The notes: generated from the letters alone by a model not told the origin. Positions 1 through 8,655 are shown, counted from the first letter of the stretch. The stretch: 64,000 nucleotides of DNA from TM7 phylum sp. oral taxon 348 (GCA_007845485.1 SDRW01000002.1:124001-188000); one strand, 5' to 3'. Program-made: numbers and translations.

Positions 1-6
1 TGAACT

Positions 7-189
7 ATGAAGAAAGCTAATAACCACAAAATAGCTGCCGCCATCCGCGCGGGCAACCTTCCCGCTTACCAGCGCCAGCGCTACCCCGCTATTCCAGACG
101 GCGAGATTGTGCGGTTTACCAGCGAAGATTTTTCTAATGTGGATTTTGATAAGTTCGCGAGGCTGAAAACTGTGATTTTCGCGGCATGA
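7..189 (+). CDS. Small hypothetical protein, 60 aa
   Basis: Short basic ORF that starts with ATG two codons after an in-frame TGA, so it is complete inside the window. It ends four bases before the next gene, suggesting co-transcription with the HxxEH protein. I see no signal peptide, membrane segment or recognisable motif. Function unknown; the tight spacing to the downstream gene is the main support for it being real. Confidence 0.45.
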   Translation: MKKANNHKIAAAIRAGNLPAYQRQRYPAIPDGEIVRFTSEDFSNVDFDKFARLKTVIFAA

Positions 190-192
190 AGT

Positions 193-1104
193 ATGACGAT
201 GCAACGAATTCTTATCTGTAAACAAGCTGCTTCGCCCATTGAGGCGCATATTTATGAGCATCTAGCGATGACTAAATTAAAGCAGACCATGCAACAATCT
301 GGATTATTACGGCAAATTGATTATTTTGCACTCGGTACGCACTATTCGGGTACAGGATTTATCACTATTGATATTGATTTATATACGGAAGAAGCAGTTA
401 ATCTGGCGCATGATTTGCGGCAACTTCAAGCACTTACAGATAACGAATCTTTGAACTTAGCCATGAGTCAAATCGCCGCAGGAAATGATTGTACGATTAT
501 TTGCAATAATCTTGATAAACTCCAATATGACATAGCTAAATTAAACAAAAACGATTGGCAACCAATTGAAAAAATCGACCAGCCACTCATTATTAGTCAG
601 CTTGCCGAACACAAATTCCTGTACGAGACCGACGATCCTATTACGTCGATTAGCCACATCTCTTGCGCCCTTAAGCAACCGCTAAATAGCGACATGATGC
701 TGTTAGCTTTATTTTATTATCTGGCTTTTGCCATTCATGGTACAGTATCCGACATAGCCAATGTTCGTTTGGGATATTATAATCTTAGTGAACATGCTGA
801 ACGAATTAATAAAAGTACGTCTTGTATTTGCGAATTTGCCGCACTTAGCAATTTAGCAGACAGAGCCAAACTACTAGACATATACCATGAAGTTATCGGA
901 AAAATGCTAGAAAAAACGGCTCTAGCGCGCATTTCTCGCCGCATTAAATCCTTTTCGTACAACGACGGGAAAATGAACGTTCCAAATATCGATATGTATA
1001 TTTCAGAAATCGGCATTGTTGCTGGTGAAAAAACTTGGCAGAAATTAGCAAAAGAAAAAACAATTGCTAATTTGATAAATAAAATAATCCTTGAAATAGT
1101 GTAA
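193..1104 (+). CDS. M16-like (HxxEH) metallopeptidase-related protein
   Basis: A 303-residue protein with the inverted zinc motif HIYEH at residues 19-23, the HxxEH arrangement of M16 (pitrilysin/insulysin) peptidases. An acidic residue at about position 85 could be the third ligand, but I cannot align it. No signal peptide is visible. An alternative ATG lies two codons in. M16 enzymes have paired domains of about 200-250 residues; this one is short and could be one half of a pair. The next gene carries the same motif at the same place, so the two look like tandem paralogues. Peptidase activity is inferred only from the motif. Confidence 0.5.
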   Translation: MTMQRILICKQAASPIEAHIYEHLAMTKLKQTMQQSGLLRQIDYFALGTHYSGTGFITIDIDLYTEEAVNLAHDLRQLQALTDNESLNLAMSQIAAGNDCTIICNNLDKLQYDIAKLNKNDWQPIEKIDQPLIISQLAEHKFLYETDDPITSISHISCALKQPLNSDMMLLALFYYLAFAIHGTVSDIANVRLGYYNLSEHAERINKSTSCICEFAALSNLADRAKLLDIYHEVIGKMLEKTALARISRRIKSFSYNDGKMNVPNIDMYISEIGIVAGEKTWQKLAKEKTIANLINKIILEIV

Positions 1105-1113
1105 AATCACTTT

Positions 1114-2068
1114 ATGAAGCACTTCACTCTCGTCAAATACCATCCCTGCACACAGCTCGCTCATCTTTACGAGCATTTGTTTGTTACCACGGTCGCCTTA
1201 CCTTTACCGCCACGGGCAATACAAGCTGTTGGATTACGCGCTCAATGGTGCTACTTATGATTCTGGCGTGATCATTATCTCTGCGGAATGTTACGCCAAA
1301 ACGTCAGCAAAATTACTTCAAGAGTTAGCTATGATGAAGACTGATTTTGGCGAAGCTCCTTTTTACTTGCCGATTTCACGAGCTTTATCACATATTATCG
1401 CCGAAGAGCCAGAGGTGATTTTTATTGGTGATGTCGATACGATAATCGGCGAATTGAGATTGCTTGATGACCAGCCTTGGCAAGATTTAGATTCGGTTGA
1501 ATTGTTGCCAAAAGATGTGCACGGAGATAAAAAGTTGCTTGATCTGATGTATACTACCGATCAGCCAGCTGTCAAGCCACGTAAGATCAAGCTGCAATTA
1601 CAGTTTAGTGATCCATCAATTGAGCTGCGTATGTTGTGGCGCGAATTGGTGCGCTTTTTGAATTTATCAATCGGGCAAAAAGTTTGCCAAGAGTTCGGTA
1701 CTTACTTTACTGATGAATCTGTCAAAGATAGCGCAAATTCAACGACAGTAGTTAGTATATTTTTGGTCAATTCTCACATACTGCCGGCAACAAAAATAGA
1801 GGAAATCGCCGCAAGCGTTAAACACACTCTAGAAACGATCACTATGCCAGAAGTTCTACAACGTTTTGCGAATTATCTATCACTAGCTTCTTATTCTGCC
1901 AATCCGCATGCCGCCCCAGACGAGGATCGTCTACTTAGGGAATTTGGAGCCATCTTAGGCTCTGCTGGCTGGAAGAAGATTGCTAGCGTAGAGAATTTGA
2001 CTAAGGTTTTACAAGCAACGCGAATCACTGTAAAAGATTCAGCAACAAAGCAGATTAAAACTATTTGA
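1114..2068 (+). pseudogene. Second M16-like protein, interrupted by a frameshift
   Basis: An ATG at 1114 opens a frame containing HLYEH (codons 17-21), which aligns with the HIYEH motif of the upstream gene. That frame then closes at about 1260. The rest of the protein, with DYALNGATYDSG matching DYFALGTHYSGTG of the upstream paralogue, continues in another frame from about 1181 to 2068. From the His-Glu-His motif to the shared Asp-Tyr the distance is 61 nt here against 63 in the paralogue, which fits a small indel around 1180-1230. It is either a pseudogene or an assembly error. The downstream frame has no plausible start of its own apart from a TTG lacking a good ribosome-binding site. Confidence 0.6.
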
Positions 2069-2087
2069 CTCACTGACGGTTTTATTA

Positions 2088-2525
2088 TTGACCAAACGCT
2101 ACCCTCTACTCTACAATCAAAATGTGATCAAAACAGTTTCAAAAGCCCTTATAAAGAATCGTGCTGGCGCGTATTTACTACTGTATAGAGGAGATTCGCA
2201 TCCAAATTTTCCTGGGCATTTGGACATTCCCGGCGGAGAGGTTGAACCTAATGAATCATACAAAGAGGCAACTGCTCGCGAGATATGGGAAGAAACCGGC
2301 GTACATGTTCAGCCAAATAGTCTAGAAGAATTATTTGCTAAACAGTACAAAAACGTAAAACATATACTTTTTGAAGCGAATATAGACGAGATAGACATTC
2401 CAGTCAAACTAAGTTGGGAACATAAAAATTACTGCTGGATGACGCGAGAAGAACTATTGAACACAGCCGTCCCAAATAATGCAGATCCTTATTATGTTGA
2501 TGTTATTGATTATTTAGGTGTCTAG
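2088..2525 (+). CDS. Nudix hydrolase
   Basis: A 145-residue protein with a complete Nudix box (GGEVEPNESYKEATARE followed by IWEETG), which binds Mg2+ for hydrolysis of nucleoside diphosphates linked to another moiety. The start is uncertain: TTG at 2088 is the longest option and a GTG at 2121 is an alternative. It follows the frameshifted M16-like gene by about 20 nt. Substrate cannot be predicted. It is one of four Nudix-type proteins in this window. Confidence 0.85.
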   Translation: MTKRYPLLYNQNVIKTVSKALIKNRAGAYLLLYRGDSHPNFPGHLDIPGGEVEPNESYKEATAREIWEETGVHVQPNSLEELFAKQYKNVKHILFEANIDEIDIPVKLSWEHKNYCWMTREELLNTAVPNNADPYYVDVIDYLGV

Positions 2526-2672
2526 CTTATCCTACGCCCTCACTTACAACCGAATGCCTCGCATTACGCGTTTTTTGTAATAATAAAGTTTATTTTCTAA
2601 TATATCTTGACCTTCCTATTTAGTATCAACTACTAAGTTTACATAATTTCAACTAAAACCTAAAACTAAAAA

Positions 2673-2948
2673 TCATTCATTTTTAAGCTCTTCTATAAGA
2701 TTTTTTAATTCTCGCCACATATCTTGCAAGTCCAGCTCATCATAGCCATTTGACCACTCTAGATCAATTGCAAGATCAGATATTCTTTGCACTCTTGAAT
2801 CATTTTCTAGTAACTTTTCGTAAACATTGTCATAATCACCTACAAGCTCACCCACTATGTAGGCAGATAGGGTTTCTCTAGATTCAGTTTTCTCTGCTGA
2901 CAATATTTCTTCATCTAGGAATTTGATTAATCTTTGTTTCGGATCCAT
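2673..2948 (-). CDS. Small acidic hypothetical protein
   Basis: A 91-residue, strongly acidic protein with no signal peptide or membrane segment. Its C-terminal third (RVQRISDLAIDL then MWRELKNLIEEL) loosely resembles the end of each repeat in the triplicated protein upstream (RVRKYAIDI then SWAKLLELIDDL), so the two may share a fold. A TATAAT box lies 7 nt before the ATG (2956-2961 on the plus strand, read on minus), predicting a leaderless transcript of its own. Last gene of a minus-strand series that begins with the coiled-coil gene at 5348. Immunity-like role is only a guess from size, charge and position. Confidence 0.6.
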   Translation of the reverse strand: MDPKQRLIKFLDEEILSAEKTESRETLSAYIVGELVGDYDNVYEKLLENDSRVQRISDLAIDLEWSNGYDELDLQDMWRELKNLIEELKNE

Positions 2949-2995
2949 GGGTCGAATTATAGCATGGAATAACCCGGGTAAAAAAAGCTTAATAT

Positions 2996-3271
2996 TTAAC
3001 TCTGTGGTGGTAAGAATTTCTGAATAGATCGCTCACATTGATTAAGCAGTTTGACATTAAGTGGCACTGGATTATTATTGTTTAAAGAATAATACCTCTG
3101 GTCGCATATACTAGCGAGATCATCCCACGATACAACAGACGAGTCCTCGAGACCGCGCGCCAACGAGAACGCAAAGCTATCAAGATATTCAAGGACATCT
3201 GAATTATCAGCATTTTCACGAATCATTTGAATCATATCGCGCGCTAGAATTGCCTGTTCATCTTGCTTCAT
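2996..3271 (-). CDS. Small acidic hypothetical protein
   Basis: A 91-residue helical-looking acidic protein with no recognised domain, signal peptide or membrane segment. It begins 15 nt after the stop of the triplicated-repeat gene, so it is probably in the same transcript. It ends about 50 nt before the start of the next acidic gene. Position and composition suggest the same family of accessory or immunity-like genes, but nothing in the sequence proves it. Confidence 0.6.
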   Translation of the reverse strand: MKQDEQAILARDMIQMIRENADNSDVLEYLDSFAFSLARGLEDSSVVSWDDLASICDQRYYSLNNNNPVPLNVKLLNQCERSIQKFLPPQS

Positions 3272-3286
3272 AATCTTATTCTGGTT

Positions 3287-4174
3287 TTATAATTTATCAA
3301 TTAGCTCTAGCAGCTTTTCCCATGAGGCTCTGTCGGTGTGGTCGCGGTCGACAACGCCAGCATAGTATCGTATTGCATAAATATCTGGATATCTTGGGGC
3401 TGAGATCCACTCCTGCATATCTAGTGGATAAGCTAGCTGATCAGAAACCCCAATAGCTGCACCCCAGTCGGTAGTTAACAAATCAAGCCCATCGGATCGA
3501 ATCTGGTCCGCCCAGTACTTGCAGTGCTTAACTGCTTGTTTGTAGGTCATTTGAGGATATTGATTATTTTTACCGTATTCTTCTGGCAGATCATCAATTA
3601 GTTCCAATAACTTTGCCCACGAAGATCTGTCGGTGTAATTATTGTTAATGTCTATAGCATATGTACGAACTCGATCCAAAGGATAATATTTTTGCGGATC
3701 AATCCAAGTCTGCATATATAGCGGATAAGCTAGCTGATCAGAAACTTCAGTAGCTGCAACATAATCAGTGGTCAATAAATCAAGCCAATCGGCTTGGATC
3801 TGGTCCGCCCAGCATTTGCAGTGGTCAACTGCTTGTTTGTAGGTCATTTGAGGATATTGATTATTTTTACCGTATTCTTCTGGCAGATCATCAATTAGTT
3901 CCAATAACTTTGCCCACGAAGATCTGTCGGTGTAATTATCGTAAATGTCTATAGCATATTTACGAACTCGATACAAAGTATAATATTTTTGCGGATCAAT
4001 CCAAGTCTGCATACATAGTGCATAAGTTAACTGATCAGAAATCCTAACAACTGCACTGTAATTAGTGGTCAATAAATCAAGCCCATCGTCTCGGATCTGG
4101 TCTGCCCAGTACTTGCAGTATTCAACTGCTTGTTTGTAGGTCATCTGAGGGTATTGATTCTTCTTATTCTTCAT
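3287..4174 (-). CDS. Triplicated-repeat protein of unknown function
   Basis: A 295-residue protein made almost entirely of three tandem copies of a roughly 99-residue unit, starting near residues 6, 105 and 204. Each begins NQYPQMTYKQAV, contains CK.WADQI, LDLLTT and a Met-Gln-x-Trp-Ile stretch, and ends with DR.SW.KLLELID. Units differ by scattered substitutions but remain close at the DNA level, indicating recent duplication. No signal peptide or membrane segment. A TATAAT box 7 nt before the ATG (4182-4187) predicts a leaderless start. It lies directly downstream of the coiled-coil gene beyond a terminator. The repeat could be a binding or immunity domain; function unknown. Confidence 0.75.
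   Translation of the reverse strand: MKNKKNQYPQMTYKQAVEYCKYWADQIRDDGLDLLTTNYSAVVRISDQLTYALCMQTWIDPQKYYTLYRVRKYAIDIYDNYTDRSSWAKLLELIDDLPEEYGKNNQYPQMTYKQAVDHCKCWADQIQADWLDLLTTDYVAATEVSDQLAYPLYMQTWIDPQKYYPLDRVRTYAIDINNNYTDRSSWAKLLELIDDLPEEYGKNNQYPQMTYKQAVKHCKYWADQIRSDGLDLLTTDWGAAIGVSDQLAYPLDMQEWISAPRYPDIYAIRYYAGVVDRDHTDRASWEKLLELIDKL
3290..4159 (-). repeat. Three tandem coding repeats of ~297 bp
   Basis: Units occupy roughly 3863-4159, 3566-3862 and 3290-3565. Long stretches of the DNA, for example around TTTGCCCACGAAGATCTGTC, are identical between units. The period is 297 bp (99 codons) and the third copy is slightly shorter. Confidence 0.9.
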
Positions 4175-4192
4175 ATTTGTTATTATATAACA

Positions 4193-4229
4193 TAAAAAGT
4201 CCCAGACTAATATTAATATTAGTCTGGGA
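4193..4229 (-). terminator. Rho-independent terminator of the coiled-coil gene
   Basis: A perfect 28-nt inverted repeat at 4201-4228 (CCCAGACTAATATT and its complement). On the minus strand it is followed by CTTTTT. It lies just after the stop of the coiled-coil gene and before the start of the triplicated-repeat gene. Confidence 0.8.
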
Positions 4230-4247
4230 CGATCGTCTCCTTTCTAT

Positions 4248-5348
4248 CTATCGAGCATCTTCGGGCGGAATGTGACTGTCAGTATGACTAGACGGAAGAC
4301 TCTGGTTTGTCCAGTGATAATTCTTGTTAGATTTTCCGTCAGTGTCCCACGAGACGCGATAGTTATCTTTGTAGTACTGCGTCACATGCAGATCTATCTG
4401 TCGCCTCCGGTCATAGAAGACCCCACTGCGATCCTTGGTGTCATTGTCACGGTTTCTTAAGCCTAGCGGTAGCATATCTCTCCGTATGCGGCGATCATAC
4501 AGTGCCCCACTATTGGTGAAGTTCTGCGTACCATGCGGTTCAGACGGTCCGCGCATATATATCACGGTTCCATACTGATCCATAACGTAGTGCCCATGCC
4601 CAGGACCATCAGGCGTACCAGCCCCACCGAAGTAGATGTTGGTGTTGCCATCTGAATCTTTCGAAATCCAGACGTTGTCTCGATATTGAGACGGAACTCC
4701 AGCCTTTTTAGCGATCGACTTTTTGTCTTCACGCCGTTTTCGACTTGCCGACTTCAGTTCATCGAGCCTATCCTTGAACGCCTTGACACAAGCATCAAAC
4801 TCAGCCTTTGCCTTCTCAAATTCAGCTTGCGCACGTTTATGCTCTGCTTTGGCGGAATTAAAAGTATCTTTAGCAGAACTAAAGTAATCTTTTGCATCCT
4901 GGAAAGCTGGTTTACATTCTTGAAACTTATCACGAGCCGATCGAATTTCTTCAACCAGCCTGCGCCGTTCATGTACGTAAGTCTTAGACTCTTCTTTATA
5001 GCGATGCCCTTCAGCTGCATACATACTAGCAGATGCACCATCTCGGCGTTCATACGCCGAAGATGCATTATCAAATGCCTGCTTCATATTCTGAAAGGCA
5101 GACTCTTGCTGAGAATTTAACCAATCGATCCGCGGACCATTGTGACTTTTTACCGACTGGTAGTATTGCCACGCTTGATCTTGCGTATAATATGCACGTT
5201 GTTTGGCTTCATATGCACGGTTCATTTCATCCCGTGCAGAAGAGAGCTTTTCCCAAGCAGTTTGCTGCGCCTGATACGCATTTTGTTTACGCTGAAACGC
5301 AGCACCTTGCGCTGCTTTCAAGCGATCAAGTTCGGCATCTCGTGCCAT
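4248..5348 (-). CDS. Coiled-coil protein with C-terminal GPGHGH domain, possibly toxin-like
   Basis: About 366 residues. The first 205 or so are Ala/Lys/Glu/Gln-rich and predicted to be long coiled coil. The rest is a globular domain with VWISKDSDGNTNIYFGG, then a Pro-Asp-Gly-Pro-Gly-His-Gly-His stretch and VMDQYGTVIYMRGP. I recall similar GPGHGH segments from uncharacterised actinobacterial proteins but cannot name a family. No signal peptide. The ATG at 5348 is preferred over an upstream in-frame GTG at 5357 because AGGTGAT lies 5 nt before it. Three small genes follow on the same strand, as in toxin-immunity clusters. Catalytic function cannot be shown. Confidence 0.7.
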   Translation of the reverse strand: MARDAELDRLKAAQGAAFQRKQNAYQAQQTAWEKLSSARDEMNRAYEAKQRAYYTQDQAWQYYQSVKSHNGPRIDWLNSQQESAFQNMKQAFDNASSAYERRDGASASMYAAEGHRYKEESKTYVHERRRLVEEIRSARDKFQECKPAFQDAKDYFSSAKDTFNSAKAEHKRAQAEFEKAKAEFDACVKAFKDRLDELKSASRKRREDKKSIAKKAGVPSQYRDNVWISKDSDGNTNIYFGGAGTPDGPGHGHYVMDQYGTVIYMRGPSEPHGTQNFTNSGALYDRRIRRDMLPLGLRNRDNDTKDRSGVFYDRRRQIDLHVTQYYKDNYRVSWDTDGKSNKNYHWTNQSLPSSHTDSHIPPEDAR

Positions 5349-5355
5349 TTGTATC

Positions 5356-5400
5356 ACCTATTTCTGTAAAGGAGCGAAGTTACAGCGGTTGCTGTAACTT
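5356..5400 (-). promoter_or_regulatory. Leader hairpin upstream of the coiled-coil gene
   Basis: A perfect inverted repeat, AGTTACAGC-GGTT-GCTGTAACT (5378-5399), followed on the minus strand by GCTCCTTTA and then the Shine-Dalgarno AGGTGAT. The same order (GTT-rich hairpin, GCTCCTTTA, AGGTGAT) occurs before the coiled-coil gene that starts at 37818, suggesting a shared post-transcriptional control element. Confidence 0.5.
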
Positions 5401-5455
5401 TATCATTTTACAATATAAAAAGTATCTTGACAATAGTTGATAAAATAATATAGCT

Positions 5456-6838
5456 TTATAACTTCACTATAAACCGCATACCCCGCCCGTGTGGCGTGAA
5501 GTCGTAGTCTAGCCCCTTAGCGTCGAGCAGTATTTTCACGGTGTAGAGGCCGATGCCGCTATTGTTAGGGGTCTGCTTGGCTTGGGTATTAGCACGATAA
5601 AACGGGTCAAAGACATGCTGGAGTTGCTGCTTGGTGAGCGGTTTGCAAGCATTTTCGATGGCCAGTTCGTGCTGGTCACAGGTAATTGTTATCATACTCC
5701 CCGCATCGCCGTGGCGCACCGCGTTTGACACCAGGTTCGAGATGACGTGGCGTATCATGTCGCGGTTGGCACGAATGGTCGTTGGGTGTGCGTCAACCGC
5801 AAAAGTCATGCCGCGCGTTTTCGCTAGCAACACATAATCGTCAATCACTTCAGCAACCAGCTTATCGATCCTCAGTCGCTTTTCCTGACGCAAAGCCTGC
5901 TCAGCCACGCTCCCAGAGCGCAAGACATCATTCACCATCGCCGCCAAGCGGTCAACCTGCGCCACCGATTCCGCCAGGTATTGATCGTGATTTTTATATT
6001 CGCCAATGTTGAGCTGCATATTTTCGAGCATGATCCGTAGCGCCGCCAGCGGCGTTTTTAACTCATGCGAAGCCGCTCGCAAAAAAGCGATTTTTTCTTT
6101 CTCCAGTTGGGTGATCCGCTTATTTTCATGCTCCAGCGAACGAATCGTTTGCCACAGATTTTGATACAGCTCATTAATATTTCGCCCCAGTACGCCAATC
6201 TCATCACTGCTATTTACCGGATAATGTGCGTCCTTTTCCAGCCGTTGCATGGTCGTGGTCACCGCCGCCATCTGGCGAATCGGCCGCGTCACAAAACGGC
6301 TGTAGATGTAGGAAAACACGAGCGCCACCAACAGCGAGCCGAGCATAGTATATGGCAATACGTGCAAGGTGGCAAGCTTGGCCTGAGTGACGGGTGCCAC
6401 GTCAGCCAGCAGCTTGACAGCGATCGTTTGGCCTTGGCTATTCGCCACACTGCCCTGCCGCAAAATCACCGAGCGCGGATCAACCGTTTGGCCATCAGCG
6501 ATTTTCACCACGCTAGTATCGACCGATTTGCCGCTATCGGTCACGATGTTGATCGACTGAAAACCTTGAAAATACTGGTCGCGCCCATCAATCGTCAGCG
6601 TGATATTGACATTTTTCACCTGAGCGAACTCCTGGCTGAGACGACGCATCTCCTCAGTCGATTTGCCGCGTAGTTCAGCCACGAGCGCCGTGAGATTTTC
6701 CGCAGCCTCGCGCTCTTTCTGCTGCAAATAAAATTGCGGCATCAAGGTGTAAACCAGCGCATGCACCAGGATGATCAACGCTGCGAACAGGCCAATTGAC
6801 ACCAAAAATGTTTTAGGGAATAATTTAAGATTCTTCAT
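5456..6838 (-). CDS. Two-component sensor histidine kinase
   Basis: A 460-residue membrane kinase. An N-terminal segment at about residues 13-33 and a second at about 160-182 flank an extracytoplasmic sensor region. A HAMP-like linker follows, then the HisKA motif AASHELKTPLAALR with its phospho-accepting His. The ATPase N-box (VISNLVSNAVRHGD) and G-box (SGIGLYTVKILLD) are intact. The start overlaps the end of the response-regulator gene by 14 nt, indicating translational coupling. It would autophosphorylate and pass phosphate to the regulator encoded just upstream. The signal is unknown. Confidence 0.93.
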   Translation of the reverse strand: MKNLKLFPKTFLVSIGLFAALIILVHALVYTLMPQFYLQQKEREAAENLTALVAELRGKSTEEMRRLSQEFAQVKNVNITLTIDGRDQYFQGFQSINIVTDSGKSVDTSVVKIADGQTVDPRSVILRQGSVANSQGQTIAVKLLADVAPVTQAKLATLHVLPYTMLGSLLVALVFSYIYSRFVTRPIRQMAAVTTTMQRLEKDAHYPVNSSDEIGVLGRNINELYQNLWQTIRSLEHENKRITQLEKEKIAFLRAASHELKTPLAALRIMLENMQLNIGEYKNHDQYLAESVAQVDRLAAMVNDVLRSGSVAEQALRQEKRLRIDKLVAEVIDDYVLLAKTRGMTFAVDAHPTTIRANRDMIRHVISNLVSNAVRHGDAGSMITITCDQHELAIENACKPLTKQQLQHVFDPFYRANTQAKQTPNNSGIGLYTVKILLDAKGLDYDFTPHGRGMRFIVKL

Positions 6839-7490
6839 AGCGGTAGCCCACTCCCTTCACTGTGATGATGCAGTTCAGGTGTAATTTTTTGCGTAAGTTT
6901 TTGATATAGACATCAATCACTCGGTCGAACGGCACCTCATCATCACGCCACAATTTATCAATGATAGCCTGGCGGCTCCAGACCATGTTTGGATTATCCA
7001 CTAGCAGCTTGAGCAGCTGCACTTCCTTGGGCTTGAGGTGCGCGTCAGTATCATCATAAAATCCCTGATAGGCCGCGAAATCCACTGATGCCATACCGCA
7101 CTGCCACAAGGTTTTTTTGACAGACTGCTGGCGGCGAAGTAGCGCCTTGATCCGCTTTTCTAAAATCACCAGCGAAAACGGCTTGCTCATATAATCATCC
7201 GCCAGCTCGTCAAAACTAGCAATTTGCGTCGGCTCATCATGCAGTGCCGTCAGCATCAGCACCGGCACGTCGCTGGTCTGGCGAATCTTACGTAGCGTCT
7301 CGATACCACTCATACCTGGTAGCATAATGTCGAGAATAATCACATCCGCCTCAGTAAATTTTTCCAGCGCTTCCTCACCGCTGGTCGCCGTCAGTACCGT
7401 AAAGCCACGCTGGCGGAGGAATTGTTCGGTGCCAGTGCGCAGGACGGGTTCGTCTTCGACTAAAAGAATTTGTGATTTTACGTTATCCAT
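6825..7490 (-). CDS. OmpR/PhoB-family response regulator
   Basis: About 221 residues. The receiver domain has the acidic pair in LLVEDEP, the phospho-acceptor Asp in VIILDIMLPG and the conserved Lys in SKPFS. A winged-helix DNA-binding domain follows (PKEVQLLKLLVDNPNMV to DVYIKNLRKKL). I chose the ATG at 7490 (MDNVKSQ) because the longer frame from 7538 would overlap the upstream gene and adds residues not typical of the family. It is cotranscribed with the kinase, whose start it overlaps. Likely target: the adjacent VanZ-RDD gene or this operon, by analogy only. Confidence 0.92.
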   Translation of the reverse strand: MDNVKSQILLVEDEPVLRTGTEQFLRQRGFTVLTATSGEEALEKFTEADVIILDIMLPGMSGIETLRKIRQTSDVPVLMLTALHDEPTQIASFDELADDYMSKPFSLVILEKRIKALLRRQQSVKKTLWQCGMASVDFAAYQGFYDDTDAHLKPKEVQLLKLLVDNPNMVWSRQAIIDKLWRDDEVPFDRVIDVYIKNLRKKLHLNCIITVKGVGYRYEES

Positions 7491-7507
7491 ATAAGTTAAT
7501 AAACTAA

Positions 7508-8551
7508 TTATATAATAGATTTCTCGTGATTTTTCCAAAAAATATCGATGAGTTTATAAGGGAGATTTTTATACTTTTTCCAGGTGATGATTGTTAAAAT
7601 AATTAATACTAAACTAACTAGTACTGCTACCGCGCTCTGTGCAAATAATTTATCAGCGTAAAAGAATAAACCTATATAAACTAGGCGCGCCAAATAAAAT
7701 GTTAGTCTGTGTAATTGTGTACGCTTTATATCATCAAGTGAGATCCCAGTTAGCATGCCGCCTATTGTGCGTCCCTTGCATATTAGAGGTAGGATAAGTT
7801 GTATTAATATATTTAGGATAGTTAAAATAATTAAAGATTCATACGAAAGATCTTTTGCTAGTTGAGGTGATAAGAAATATAAAGATATGCCAATAATAGT
7901 AATGATTGCTAAAGAAGAAAAAATATCAATCATAAAAGCTACTAACCGTCTGACTAGTCCAGGTTGGGTTGTAATTGCAGAGCCACGTTCAACATTACTG
8001 AGGTTTGGCATGAGAAAACCTAGCCAATATCCTATTAAGCCGCCGCAGGTATTTAGAAGTAGATCATCAACATCAAATAGTCGATAACTGCAAGGGTAGA
8101 TTCCAAAACCTCCAGTGAGTTGAGCCGTTTCTATCGTTAGTGAAATTGCCAAACCAAGGAAAATAACCAAATACCAGCGGGATTTATACATCATTCTGAT
8201 AAATACCCCAAGTGGCATAAAAAATACTACGTTCATAACAACTTGCAGAACAGCACGCAAACCTTCATATCTGAACTCCATAATTGATTCAAGCCATTCA
8301 ATTTGCGGTACGATATTGTGATAAGAACAGAATTGAACTGGATTATCTGGCATTGGATATAATGTAAATGCCAGTAAAGCAAGCGCGTATAGCATAACTA
8401 AATAAACCATAATAATTCTGCCAAAAACTAATCGCCTTAAATGCATATATTGCACAACTAACAATGGGAATGTTAGTACCAAAGCTACAAAAGGCCACAC
8501 TAACAAGGCTACCTTTAAAGATGTAGAAAATGAATTAAAAAACGAAAACAT
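7508..8551 (-). CDS. VanZ-RDD fusion membrane protein
   Basis: About 347 residues. The N-terminal half is a VanZ-like domain with several membrane segments, including LALLAFTLYPMPDN and a Pro-Leu-Gly-Val-Phe stretch. The C-terminal half resembles an RDD domain (LVRRLVAFMIDIFSSLAII, later GRTIGGMLTGI). VanZ proteins are linked in some bacteria to low-level teicoplanin resistance; most have unknown roles. The start at 8551 is chosen because a TG-TATAAT box sits 9 nt upstream (8561-8566). The gene ends 17 nt before the response-regulator start, so the three form one operon and the protein may be sensed or controlled by the kinase. Confidence 0.8.
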   Translation of the reverse strand: MFSFFNSFSTSLKVALLVWPFVALVLTFPLLVVQYMHLRRLVFGRIIMVYLVMLYALALLAFTLYPMPDNPVQFCSYHNIVPQIEWLESIMEFRYEGLRAVLQVVMNVVFFMPLGVFIRMMYKSRWYLVIFLGLAISLTIETAQLTGGFGIYPCSYRLFDVDDLLLNTCGGLIGYWLGFLMPNLSNVERGSAITTQPGLVRRLVAFMIDIFSSLAIITIIGISLYFLSPQLAKDLSYESLIILTILNILIQLILPLICKGRTIGGMLTGISLDDIKRTQLHRLTFYLARLVYIGLFFYADKLFAQSAVAVLVSLVLIILTIITWKKYKNLPYKLIDIFWKNHEKSII

Positions 8552-8618
8552 CGTACTATTATTATACAAATTATATAACTTATCAATATATGTGTATCTG
8601 ATTGGATAATTAAGTAGT

Positions 8619-8646
8619 TTGATTTTGTAAATCCTAAGGGTATAAT
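8619..8646 (+). promoter_or_regulatory. Promoter of tRNA-Pro
   Basis: TTGATT (8619-8624) and TATAAT (8641-8646) with a 16-nt spacer, ending 9 nt before the mature tRNA. Confidence 0.65.
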
Positions 8647-8655
8647 TTATAGAAT

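Noticed and set aside
4686-5120. 144-codon plus-strand ORF
   Set aside because: Lies wholly antisense to the coiled-coil gene; its composition is the mirror of repetitive Lys/Ala codons.
8619-8646. TATAAT before tRNA-Pro as another leaderless gene start
   Set aside because: It serves a tRNA gene; the 9-nt distance is the 5' trailer of the precursor, so it was not counted with the protein-coding cases.
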